From assembly GCF_001306035.1 (NCBI RefSeq), contig NZ_LGCM01000037.1:25131-89130 (forward strand): a stretch of DNA of 64,000 nt, in the 5' to 3' direction. Below the pieces are notes generated by a model. It was given only the letters and a program-made list of their open reading frames with translations, searched no databases and was not told the DNA's origin. Shown here one piece after another: positions 45,639 through 53,748 of this stretch. A program made the position numbers and the translations under genes. The first letter of the stretch is position 1. Each line of letters opens with the position of its first letter. Origin of the DNA: Levilinea saccharolytica. Its GTDB lineage: Bacteria > Chloroflexota > Anaerolineae > Anaerolineales > Anaerolineaceae.

Positions 45639-46835
45639 ATGAACAATCCCTTGAATCCTGATGAATTTGCGGTGGTGTTGTATGAAAAGCTGCGGGCACT
45701 GAACCCTGGGGTGGGCGACCTGGCCCTGTATGAGTTCCGCTACGCGCTGGATAACGTCATCCCCGAAGGCGGTTGGGAAAGCGTCGCGCTGGAAAGCAAG
45801 CAGGTGATTGAACAGCGCGTGAACGACCGCAAGTTTTACGACAGCATCCAGATTAAGCCCAGCGTTAACCACCACATCCTGCTGGACGAGCCCATTCTGG
45901 CGCTGACGCGCGAGCTGCTGGTGGGGCTGGTGACGGGGGCCTATGACCCGGCCTGGGTGAACCAGCATTTCTATTTTGACCTGCGCGGTTTTTATTTTCT
46001 GCACCGCACCGAGTATTTCACCGAGCGCGTGCGCGCCCATTTTGGCGGTGCGCCCTACGGCCAGTTTGAGCCGCGCCAACGCCAGTTTGACCGTTTTCAG
46101 GGGGTAGGCTACAAGGATTTTATGGCCGCCAATGCCGAGGTGGATGCGCTCTTTATTGACACCGTGAAGAAAATCATCGCGGTGAAGGGCGTGCCCGTGC
46201 TGCTGGCTATCGCCGGCCCCACCGCGGCGGGCAAGACGGAAATTGTGGAACGTCTGAGCGCCGAATTTGAGCGCATGGGCAAGAAGGTGGCCTCGATTGA
46301 GCTGGATAATTTCTTAACCGACCGCGATTACCGCGAGGCCAAAGGCATTTTCACCCAGGGCAAGCAGGCCCTGCATTTTCACCTGCTGACCCAGGCGCTG
46401 GAGGACATTTGCCAGGGGAAAAAGATCGCCATCCCCCGCTACGATTTCGTGTACGCCACCTCCAGCCACGATTTGGAAGGTCGGTTGAAGCCGGATGGGG
46501 TGCCGATTGAGATTGAACCGGCGGATATCATCTTCATCGAGGGCAATTTCCCCTTCCTGATCGAAGAGGTGGTGCACCTGATCGGCATCAAGGTGGTGTA
46601 TTTGACGGACGACCCCATCCGCATGAAGCGCAAGTGGAAGCGCGACATAGATTACCGCAAGAAATACGATCCCAACTACTTCCGCAACCGCTATTTTAAG
46701 GACCAGTTCATCATGGCGGAAATTGCCTATCGGCCCCAGTTGGAGGTGTGCGATGTGTGCGTGGACACCACCGGCGCGGCCCTGTGGGTGACGCCTGACC
46801 TTGCCAAAACCTTACAAGCGGCGAATGTGTCATAA
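45639..46835 (+). CDS. P-loop kinase of the uridine kinase / phosphoribulokinase family with extra N-terminal domain
   Basis: 398 residues from ATG 45639. The first about 185 residues are unrecognised (DDxxL-type helices, FYFDLRGFYFLHRTEYF). Then a Walker A GPTAAGKTEIVE near 192, IELDNFLTD, IPRYDFVYATSS and FIEGNFPF, as in uridine kinases. The N-terminal domain points to a substrate other than uridine. Starts 11 bases after apgM; earlier in-frame codons lie inside apgM. Confidence 0.75.
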   Translation: MNNPLNPDEFAVVLYEKLRALNPGVGDLALYEFRYALDNVIPEGGWESVALESKQVIEQRVNDRKFYDSIQIKPSVNHHILLDEPILALTRELLVGLVTGAYDPAWVNQHFYFDLRGFYFLHRTEYFTERVRAHFGGAPYGQFEPRQRQFDRFQGVGYKDFMAANAEVDALFIDTVKKIIAVKGVPVLLAIAGPTAAGKTEIVERLSAEFERMGKKVASIELDNFLTDRDYREAKGIFTQGKQALHFHLLTQALEDICQGKKIAIPRYDFVYATSSHDLEGRLKPDGVPIEIEPADIIFIEGNFPFLIEEVVHLIGIKVVYLTDDPIRMKRKWKRDIDYRKKYDPNYFRNRYFKDQFIMAEIAYRPQLEVCDVCVDTTGAALWVTPDLAKTLQAANVS

Positions 46836-46841
46836 GTCACC

Positions 46842-46911
46842 TTGAAATATGGGTGGGTTTGCTGTATGATAAAAATTGAAATTCCCCTTTCAATTTTTTC
46901 ACAAATGAAAG
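46842..46911 (+). promoter_or_regulatory. rpiR promoter with triple half-site operator (site C)
   Basis: TTGAAA (46842-46847), 17 bases, TATGAT (46865-46870). Downstream half-sites TGAAA (46877-46881), TTTCA (46888-46892), TGAAA (46906-46910), gaps 6 and 13, as at site B. Position after the -10 suggests repression by blocking. Confidence 0.78.
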
Positions 46912-46926
46912 CCACCCGGAGTTCCT

Positions 46927-47796
46927 ATGAATACGAAGCTTCGCCCCAAAATGGATTTTGATCAGCTGTTTGCTGAGCACGATGCCGATTTTACCAAGAG
47001 CGAGCAGAAAATTGTGGACTTTTTCCGGCGAAACATGGATGAGGCCCCTTTTCTGTCGGCGGCGGAGATTGCCCAGCGTCTGAATCTGAGCGAGGCCACC
47101 ATGGTTCGTTTTGCCCGCACGCTCGGTTTTGAAAGTTATCCGGCGCTGCGCGAGGCCTTGCAGGAAAATTTCCGCAGCCGCATGACGCATTCGGCGCGCC
47201 TGCGCGGCCGCATCCACGACCTGCGCGAGGCGGGCGACATCTTTGAGCGGCTGGTGGCCTCGGAGATTGACTATCTGACGGAGGCGATGCAGACCCTGGA
47301 CCGCGAATGTTTAAACGCGGCGGTTGAGCTGCTGCGCACCCATAAGCGCGTGTTCATCTTTGGCCTGGGGCCGTCCGTTTCTCTGGTGGACCTGCTGCAT
47401 ATTCGCCTCACCCGCGTGGGCAAGCAGGCCGTCCGGTTGGACACCTCTGGACAGGAAATCCTGGAGCCGATGCTGTTGATGGGTAAGGATGACCTGTTGA
47501 TTGCCATCGGCTTTTTTAACCTGACCCCCACCATGCAGCTGGTCTTAAACCACGCCAACCAGCGTCAAACACCCGTGATCCTGGTGACAGACACGCTGGG
47601 GCCGCTGGTGAGCGAAAAAGCCAATGTGGTTTTGGCGGCGCGCCGGGGGCCAGTTTCTGCTTTCCACTCCTTAACGGTGCCCATGACGATCATCAATGCC
47701 TTGCTGTTGGCACTGAGTTCGGCTGATCAAGAAAACGTTATGGCGCATTTGGATCAATTAGATCAGATGCGCGCCAAGCTTCGCGGTGCTTCCTGA
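46927..47796 (+). CDS. RpiR-family transcriptional regulator
   Basis: 289 residues. N-terminal HTH_6 (IAQRLNLSEATMVRFARTLGF) and C-terminal SIS domain (RVFIFGLGPSVSLVDLLHIRL) for a phosphosugar ligand. Regulators of this family, such as IolR-like RpiR proteins, control inositol use in other bacteria. Operator site C lies in its own promoter, and related sites precede iolB and the HAD gene, so it is the best candidate regulator of the locus. The ligand is probably a phosphorylated intermediate. Confidence 0.92.
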   Translation: MNTKLRPKMDFDQLFAEHDADFTKSEQKIVDFFRRNMDEAPFLSAAEIAQRLNLSEATMVRFARTLGFESYPALREALQENFRSRMTHSARLRGRIHDLREAGDIFERLVASEIDYLTEAMQTLDRECLNAAVELLRTHKRVFIFGLGPSVSLVDLLHIRLTRVGKQAVRLDTSGQEILEPMLLMGKDDLLIAIGFFNLTPTMQLVLNHANQRQTPVILVTDTLGPLVSEKANVVLAARRGPVSAFHSLTVPMTIINALLLALSSADQENVMAHLDQLDQMRAKLRGAS

Positions 47797-47832
47797 GCAG
47801 AGCAATACCGATATTTGAGGAGGAGTCCTTTG

Positions 47833-49668
47833 ATGGCAAAGCAAGCAGGAGAAGAGCAAGGTTTGTTCGAGCGGGCTGAAGCCTGGTTAAGACGGTTTTG
47901 GCGCTGGGTCACAACGCCCCAGGTCATTCTGTCTTTGATCATGCTGTTTGTGATGTTCTACATGGTCATCATCCCGCTGTACCGCATGTTGATGACAACG
48001 TTCACCTTCTCGGAAAGTGATGTTCGCTACGCGCCGGGGGCTGTGCCGGGCGATTTCACCCTCTTCCACTGGATTCGCATGCTCTCCAGCAAGGTCAGCA
48101 CGATCATGACGTTTGAGCCGCTGCTGCACTCGCTGACCGTTTCACTGGGCGCGACCTTCTTCGCCTTTGTCATCGGCGGGGCGCTGGCCTGGATGGTGGT
48201 GCGCACGGATATGCCCGGCCGCCATACGATTAATGTTTTGGCCACGGTTCCCTACATCATGCCTTCCTGGACCATCGCCATGGCCTGGAAGGTGTTGTTT
48301 AACAACGGGACGACGGGCGGCATGCCCGGTTTTCTCATGTATCTGACGGGCACGCCGCCGCCTGATTGGATCTCTTACGGGCCGGTGCCGATCATCGTCA
48401 GCAGCGCGCTGCATTACTACACCTTCTTCTTCCTGTTTGTCTCTGCGGCGCTGATGTCTATTGACTCCAGCCTGGAAGAGGCGGGGGAACTGGCCGGGGC
48501 CAGCCGCTGGCGCATTCTGCGCAAGATCACCTTCCCATTGGTCATTCCGGCCCTGCTTTCCGGTTTCATCATGACCTTTTCGAAGACGATGGGCACTTTC
48601 GGCGGCCCGAATATTTTGGGCGTGCCTGTGCGTTACTACACCATGTCCACCATGCTGCGCTCGAACACCCAGGTGGGCGCGTTTGGCGACGGCTTTGTGC
48701 TGGCCATCGTCCTGATCTTGTTCTCCATGACGACCATCTTCCTCAACCAGAAAATTGTGGGCACGCGCAAGAGCTACGAAACCATCGGCGGGCGCGGCTT
48801 CATGGCCCAAAAGACCAAGCTGCGCAATTGGCGCATGCCCCTGACCTCCCTGGTGATCATTTTCCAGGTGATTGTGGCGGTTCTGCCGCTGCTGCTGCTG
48901 ATCCTTTCCACCTTGATGGCGCGCTCCGGCGATTACAGCATCAGCAACCTGACCCTGGCGCATTGGATTGGGCAAAGCAACGAGAAGATCAACAACGGCG
49001 AACCCGGGGTGCTGCTGAACCCGGCCATTTACCGCGGGGCGTGGAACTCGATCAAGCTGGCGCTCTACACGGCCTTCTTCACCGCGCTGCTGGGGGTCAT
49101 TCTGGGCTATGCCATCGTCAAAGGCCGCGGCACGCGCCTGGCCAAGTTTGTGGAGCAGTTGGCCTTCATCCCGTATGTCATCCCTGGGATTGCCTTTGGC
49201 GCGGTGTACATCTCCATGTTCACCAAGCCGGTCGGCCCGATCCCGCCGCTGTACGGCACCTTTGCTCTGCTGGTGGTGGTGTCGGTGGCCAAGCATATTC
49301 CGTATTCGTCGCGCAGCGGTGTTTCGGCCATGCTGCAAGTGGGCCGAGAGCTGGAAGAGGCCGCGGCTTTGGCGGGGGCCAACGCCTGGCAGCGCTTTGC
49401 GCGCATCATCTTCCCGCTGACCAGCACCGGCTTTGTCTCCGGCTTTCTGCTGACCTTCATCACCACCATGCGCGAACTGTCGCTGATCATCTTATTGGTG
49501 ACGCCCACCACGGCGGTTTTGGCCAGCATGACCATGCGCTACATTGAAAACGGGAATGAGCAGCAGGCCAACGCTGTCATCATCATCCTGATCGTGCTTG
49601 TTTTGATCGGTAACTTTATCATCAGCCGCTTCCGCGGCGGCAGCCTGAAAAAAGGCCTTGGGATGTAA
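47833..49668 (+). CDS. ABC transporter permease, two permeases fused (Afu/Fbp/Phn type)
   Basis: 611 residues with about twelve membrane segments. Two binding-protein-dependent permease domains, each with an EAA loop: EEAGELAGASRWRILRKITFP and EEAAALAGANAWQRFARIIFP. This fused layout is typical of importers of iron, thiamine, phosphonate and hexose-phosphate. GGAGGAG lies before ATG 47833. It forms an operon with the regulator, ATPase and binding protein. Confidence 0.93.
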   Translation: MAKQAGEEQGLFERAEAWLRRFWRWVTTPQVILSLIMLFVMFYMVIIPLYRMLMTTFTFSESDVRYAPGAVPGDFTLFHWIRMLSSKVSTIMTFEPLLHSLTVSLGATFFAFVIGGALAWMVVRTDMPGRHTINVLATVPYIMPSWTIAMAWKVLFNNGTTGGMPGFLMYLTGTPPPDWISYGPVPIIVSSALHYYTFFFLFVSAALMSIDSSLEEAGELAGASRWRILRKITFPLVIPALLSGFIMTFSKTMGTFGGPNILGVPVRYYTMSTMLRSNTQVGAFGDGFVLAIVLILFSMTTIFLNQKIVGTRKSYETIGGRGFMAQKTKLRNWRMPLTSLVIIFQVIVAVLPLLLLILSTLMARSGDYSISNLTLAHWIGQSNEKINNGEPGVLLNPAIYRGAWNSIKLALYTAFFTALLGVILGYAIVKGRGTRLAKFVEQLAFIPYVIPGIAFGAVYISMFTKPVGPIPPLYGTFALLVVVSVAKHIPYSSRSGVSAMLQVGRELEEAAALAGANAWQRFARIIFPLTSTGFVSGFLLTFITTMRELSLIILLVTPTTAVLASMTMRYIENGNEQQANAVIIILIVLVLIGNFIISRFRGGSLKKGLGM

Positions 49669-49686
49669 TTGAAGAAAGGGAACTCC

Positions 49687-50769
49687 ATGTCAACCACCAT
49701 CACGATTAAAAACCTTACCAAACGTTTTGGCGATGTCGTCGCGGTCAACAATGTCAGCTTAACCATTGAAGCGGGCACGTTTCTCACCCTGTTGGGGCCG
49801 TCGGGCTGCGGCAAGACCACCCTGCTGCGCTGTATTGCCGGGTTGGAAGACCCCAACGAAGGCGAAATTTATATCGGCGATAAGCTGGTGTATTCCAGCA
49901 TCAAGGGCATTTCTCTGCAGCCGGGCGCGCGCGATCTGGGCCTGGTGTTCCAGAACTACGCCCTGTGGCCGCACATGACGGTCTATAAGAACATCACCTT
50001 CGCGCTGGAGATGCAAAAATTGACCAAGGCGCAGATGGATGAGCGCGTGCACGAAGCCCTCAAGGAAGTTCAGATGGACGGCTACGAAAACCGCTACCCG
50101 CGCGAAATGAGCGGCGGTCAACAGCAGCGCATCGCCCTGGCGCGCATGTTGGCCTACCGCCCGAAAGTGTTCCTGATGGACGAACCCCTCTCCAACCTGG
50201 ATGCCCGCCTGCGCATGGACATGCGCACCGAGCTGAAGCGTCTGCACCATATTTCCGGCGCAACCACCATCTATGTGACCCACGATCAGGTGGAAGCCCT
50301 GACCATGTCTACCAACATCGCGGTGATGAAGCTGGGCGTGGTGCAGCAGCTGGATACACCCGACCGGGTGTACCACTTCCCCGCCAATCTGTTTGTGGCC
50401 GACTTTATCGGCAACCCCAAGGTCAACTTGCTGGACGGGACCGTCAGCGGGCAAAACCAGGTGAAGGTCGGCGATTTTGCTCTGGATGTGGAGACCTTTA
50501 ACGCCCGCGGGAAGATGGTGGTGGCGGTGCGGCCGGAGGATATTGCCGTGCTGACCGAGCCGGAACTCAACGCAGTGGAGTTTACAGCCTATTCGGTGCT
50601 GCCGGCGGGCGCCGATTCGACCATTGTGGCCCAGCGCGGGGATGTGGAAGTGACCGTCAAAGTGATGGGCATCAGCAAGATCAAGATGGATCAAAAAATC
50701 TGGTTGAAGTTTGATCCGACCAGCCTGAACTTATACGACAAGGAAAGCGGCAACCTGGTGACTGGCTAG
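49687..50769 (+). CDS. ABC transporter ATP-binding protein
   Basis: 360 residues. Walker A GPSGCGKTT, Q loop, signature MSGGQQQRIALAR, Walker B VFLMDEPLSNLD, H loop VTHDQVEA, then a TOBE domain (residues 270-360; VRPEDIAVL). Energises the permease. Start ATG 49687; GAAAGGGA upstream. Confidence 0.96.
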   Translation: MSTTITIKNLTKRFGDVVAVNNVSLTIEAGTFLTLLGPSGCGKTTLLRCIAGLEDPNEGEIYIGDKLVYSSIKGISLQPGARDLGLVFQNYALWPHMTVYKNITFALEMQKLTKAQMDERVHEALKEVQMDGYENRYPREMSGGQQQRIALARMLAYRPKVFLMDEPLSNLDARLRMDMRTELKRLHHISGATTIYVTHDQVEALTMSTNIAVMKLGVVQQLDTPDRVYHFPANLFVADFIGNPKVNLLDGTVSGQNQVKVGDFALDVETFNARGKMVVAVRPEDIAVLTEPELNAVEFTAYSVLPAGADSTIVAQRGDVEVTVKVMGISKIKMDQKIWLKFDPTSLNLYDKESGNLVTG

Positions 50770-50886
50770 CCAGTCATGAATAATCCTTTGCCGCGGGCAC
50801 CGAAAGGAGGCCGTGGACCCGTCTGAACGTGGAAGCAGGGATCTCAAAATCGTTGTTTCATGTCGAAAAGTCTGAAGGAGAAAAAG

Positions 50887-52140
50887 ATGAAAGCGTTCGT
50901 GAAAATTTTGACCTTTGTGCTGTTGCTCAGTGTTTTGGCCAGCTGCGCCGCCCCGGCGGCCCCTGCTGCGCCGGCTGCCCCCGCCGAACCGGCTGCCCCG
51001 GCTGAGCCCGCTGCTCCGGCTGCGCCGGCTGAACCGGCCGCCCCCGCTGAACCCACCCTGACCCCCAAAGAAGCCTGGCTCAAAGCCAACCAGCTTGGCC
51101 CCTATGACACGGGCGAGCAGGACTGGGCCGCCATTGAAGAGGCCGCCAAGAAAGAGGGTTCGGTGATTGTGTATGCCAACTCCTCCAAGATCGCCAAGGC
51201 CGCCGAAATGTGGGCCGAAAAGTATCCCGACATCAAGCTCGAAGGCTATGATTTGGGCGGCGATGATGTGCTCTCCAAGACCATCGGTGAGCAGGAATCG
51301 GGCCTTTTTGTGGGGGATGTGTGGTTCAGCAGCGGCGGCGCCGACATCTTCGGCACGATCCTGCCCAAGCAGTACGCCTGGCGCTTCGTCCCCACGGGCC
51401 TGAAGGTTCCGGAAGAATTGACTCAGCCCTTCCTGGTTTCCCGCTTTGGCACCACGCTCCTGGCCTACAACTCGGAACTGAACGATACCTGCCCGGTGAG
51501 CAACCTGTGGGAACTGACCCAGCCGGAATGGAAAGGCAAAGTGGTGATTGAAGACCCGCTGAACGATGCTTCGACCCTCAGCAAGCTGATCACCTACGTG
51601 TACCATGCCGATGAGATGGCTGCGGCTTACAAAGAACTGTACGGGGAAGATCCCAAGTTGGATTCTGACACCCCGGATGCTGGTTGGCTGTGGCTGAAGC
51701 GCTTCGCCCAGAACAACCCCATTCCCCAGCCCGGCGGCGACGAGGTCGATTCGGCCTTTGCTACCCCCGGCATGAGCGAAAACTACCTGGCCTTCACCTC
51801 CTATTCCAACTACCCCGACGTGCAGGAAGGCAACCTGGTCTTCGAACCCTGCTGGGACGCCAAGCCCGTGGCGGGCGTGCAGAACCAGAGCTATCTGGCG
51901 ATCATCAACCAGGCCCCGCACCCCAACGCCGCCAAACTCTTCATCCGCTTCGTGATGGAAGACGGCAAAAAGCCTTGGGCCAAGTTCGGCACCTACTTCG
52001 CGCTGAGCGATTATGAGGTTCCAGAAGGGATGAAGACCCTGGATGAGATCCGCGAGGTGACCTGGCTCCTGACTGAGGAATTTGCTTATCAAAACATGGT
52101 GCAGGCGCGCGATTTCTACCTGTTGAACCTGGGCAAGTAA
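50887..52140 (+). CDS. ABC transporter solute-binding lipoprotein (AfuA/FbpA type)
   Basis: 417 residues. Lipobox LLSVLASC (Cys near 21), an Ala/Pro/Glu repeat linker of about 40 residues, then a type-II periplasmic-binding fold (VIVYANSSKIAKAAEMW; FGTTLLAYNSEL; CWDAKPVAGVQNQSYLAIIN). Substrate is not clear from sequence; the locus suggests an organic phosphate or polyol phosphate. No iron-binding Tyr pair can be placed with confidence. GGAG lies 6-9 bases before ATG 50887. Confidence 0.9.
   Translation: MKAFVKILTFVLLLSVLASCAAPAAPAAPAAPAEPAAPAEPAAPAAPAEPAAPAEPTLTPKEAWLKANQLGPYDTGEQDWAAIEEAAKKEGSVIVYANSSKIAKAAEMWAEKYPDIKLEGYDLGGDDVLSKTIGEQESGLFVGDVWFSSGGADIFGTILPKQYAWRFVPTGLKVPEELTQPFLVSRFGTTLLAYNSELNDTCPVSNLWELTQPEWKGKVVIEDPLNDASTLSKLITYVYHADEMAAAYKELYGEDPKLDSDTPDAGWLWLKRFAQNNPIPQPGGDEVDSAFATPGMSENYLAFTSYSNYPDVQEGNLVFEPCWDAKPVAGVQNQSYLAIINQAPHPNAAKLFIRFVMEDGKKPWAKFGTYFALSDYEVPEGMKTLDEIREVTWLLTEEFAYQNMVQARDFYLLNLGK
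50943..51054 (+). repeat. Ala-Pro/Glu-Pro coding repeat in the binding protein
   Basis: Repeats of CCGGCTGCCCC- and GCTGAACCGGC-like units encode PAAP and PAEP copies that link the lipid anchor to the binding domain. Such tracts can vary in copy number. Confidence 0.7.
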
Positions 52141-52168
52141 GCCCCCGCCCAACTGTATAGAGTTACCT

Positions 52169-52217
52169 GGATTCCCTCCGGGCGCCGGCATGTATGTTTC
52201 CTGCTCGGAGGGAATCC
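52169..52217 (+). other. Stem-loop after the binding-protein gene
   Basis: GGATTCCCTCCG (52169-52180) pairs perfectly with CGGAGGGAATCC (52206-52217), loop of 25. No T tract directly follows (GACTGTATG), so transcript stabilisation or partial termination is more likely than full termination. Confidence 0.65.
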
Positions 52218-52323
52218 GACTGTATGCTGCCAAAGGATTTTTTATCGTTTGTAGCGGTTGACGGAGATTTTTTTACTGGCTGGATCCCGACCGGGGCCAA
52301 TCCATTCCGAAAGGTGAGCGTTT

Positions 52324-53742
52324 ATGAAGATTCAGGCGGTGTTTTTTGATATGGGTGGAACCATCGAGACCTTTTGCTTCACACGGGAATTGCGCCTGAA
52401 GGCTGTTCCGGTTCTGCGTGCGCTGATGGAGACGCACGGCATTCATCTGGAAGATACGGATGAGCAGCTTTTGGAGGTGATCACCGCAGGCTTGAACCGG
52501 TATAAGCAGTGGAGTATTGCGAGCATGGAAGAGCTGCCCAGCGCTCGCATTTGGTGCGACTATATTTTTGCGGATCGTGACATTGACCGAGAAGCGTTGA
52601 GCGCCATCTCGGAGCCTTTGATGGTGCTGCTGGAAAGCCGCTTTTACCAGCGCGCCCTGCGTCCCGAAGTCCCCGCGGTTTTGCAAGCCATCCATGAGAT
52701 GGGCATTCAGATGGGGGTGATCAGCAATGTGGGCAGCCTGGGATTGGTCCCTGACAATTTGAAAGAATACGGCATTTTTGAATATTTTTCTACCATCGTC
52801 CTCTCCAGCGCATATGGGCGGCGCAAACCAGACCCGGCGATTTTTCATTACGCCGCCCGGCTGGCCAACGTCCCCGCCAGCGCCTGTTTGTATATTGGTG
52901 ATCGGGTGACACGGGATATTGACGGCGCGCGCCGCGCTGGTTTTGGCAAAGCGGTGCAGATTCGCCACCATTTTGAACACGGCGAAGATGACACCGGCGC
53001 TCAGCCGGACGCGGTCATTGAGGATATGACCGGGCTGTTGGAGATTTTGCGCGCCGACCGACAGAGCGCGGAGAAGCCCGCACCCCACCCCAGAATCCGC
53101 GGGTTGGTGTTTGATGCGGGCGACCTGTTGTATTTCCGCGCGGAACGGGGCGCGAAGTTCAAGGCCTTTTTGGCAGAGTTGGGGATGACCCTGGACCCCC
53201 AGCACAGCGAAAAGAAAAAGGCGGCGGAGTTTCAGGCGTACCGCGGGCAAATTTCGCACAGCGAATACCGCGAGGCCATTGTGCGCCTGTACAACATCAC
53301 CCAGCCGGAGCTGATTGAGCGCGGCAAGCAGGCCCTGATTGACGACGACGCCAATGTGGTCTTTTTTGAGGGCGTGGCCGAAACCCTGCTCAAGCTCAAA
53401 GCCCAGGGGTACCTTTTGGGGATTGTGACGGACACGGCCAATTCGCTTTCGGCCAAACTGAACTGGTTTGAGCGCGGCGGCTTTGGGCATGTGTGGGATT
53501 CCATCATCTCTTCGATGGATATCGGGGTGCGCAAGCCGGACCCCAGCATTTACCAGGCAGCCTTGCGCCAATTGGGACTTTCGCCCAGCCAGGCCGTCTT
53601 TGTCGGCCACCGCAATTATGAGCTGGAAGGCGCGCGGGCGGTGGGAATGACCACCATCGCCTTCAACTATGACCCGGATGCGCAGGCGGACTGCTACATT
53701 GCGCAGTTCTGCGAACTGGTGGATGCGGTCGCGAAAGTTTAA
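52324..53742 (+). CDS. Tandem HAD-domain protein, second domain degenerate
   Basis: 472 residues made of two HAD domains. The first (1-250): FFDMGGTI, ISNVGS, RRKPDPAIF, YIGDRVTRDI, intact. The second (258-472): VFDAGDLL, VTDTANS, RKPDPSIY, but motif IV reads FVGHRNYELE, with His for the metal-binding Asp. The second may be a regulatory or structural remnant. Both belong to the same HAD group as 41255, 42000 and 53749. Confidence 0.85.
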   Translation: MKIQAVFFDMGGTIETFCFTRELRLKAVPVLRALMETHGIHLEDTDEQLLEVITAGLNRYKQWSIASMEELPSARIWCDYIFADRDIDREALSAISEPLMVLLESRFYQRALRPEVPAVLQAIHEMGIQMGVISNVGSLGLVPDNLKEYGIFEYFSTIVLSSAYGRRKPDPAIFHYAARLANVPASACLYIGDRVTRDIDGARRAGFGKAVQIRHHFEHGEDDTGAQPDAVIEDMTGLLEILRADRQSAEKPAPHPRIRGLVFDAGDLLYFRAERGAKFKAFLAELGMTLDPQHSEKKKAAEFQAYRGQISHSEYREAIVRLYNITQPELIERGKQALIDDDANVVFFEGVAETLLKLKAQGYLLGIVTDTANSLSAKLNWFERGGFGHVWDSIISSMDIGVRKPDPSIYQAALRQLGLSPSQAVFVGHRNYELEGARAVGMTTIAFNYDPDAQADCYIAQFCELVDAVAKV

Positions 53743-53748
53743 TGGTGA

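Noticed and set aside
50813..50875. 20-codon leader peptide (GTG start after AAAGGAGG) before the binding-protein gene
   Set aside because: Only two bases between the purine run and GTG; no repeated codons or attenuator hairpin behind it.
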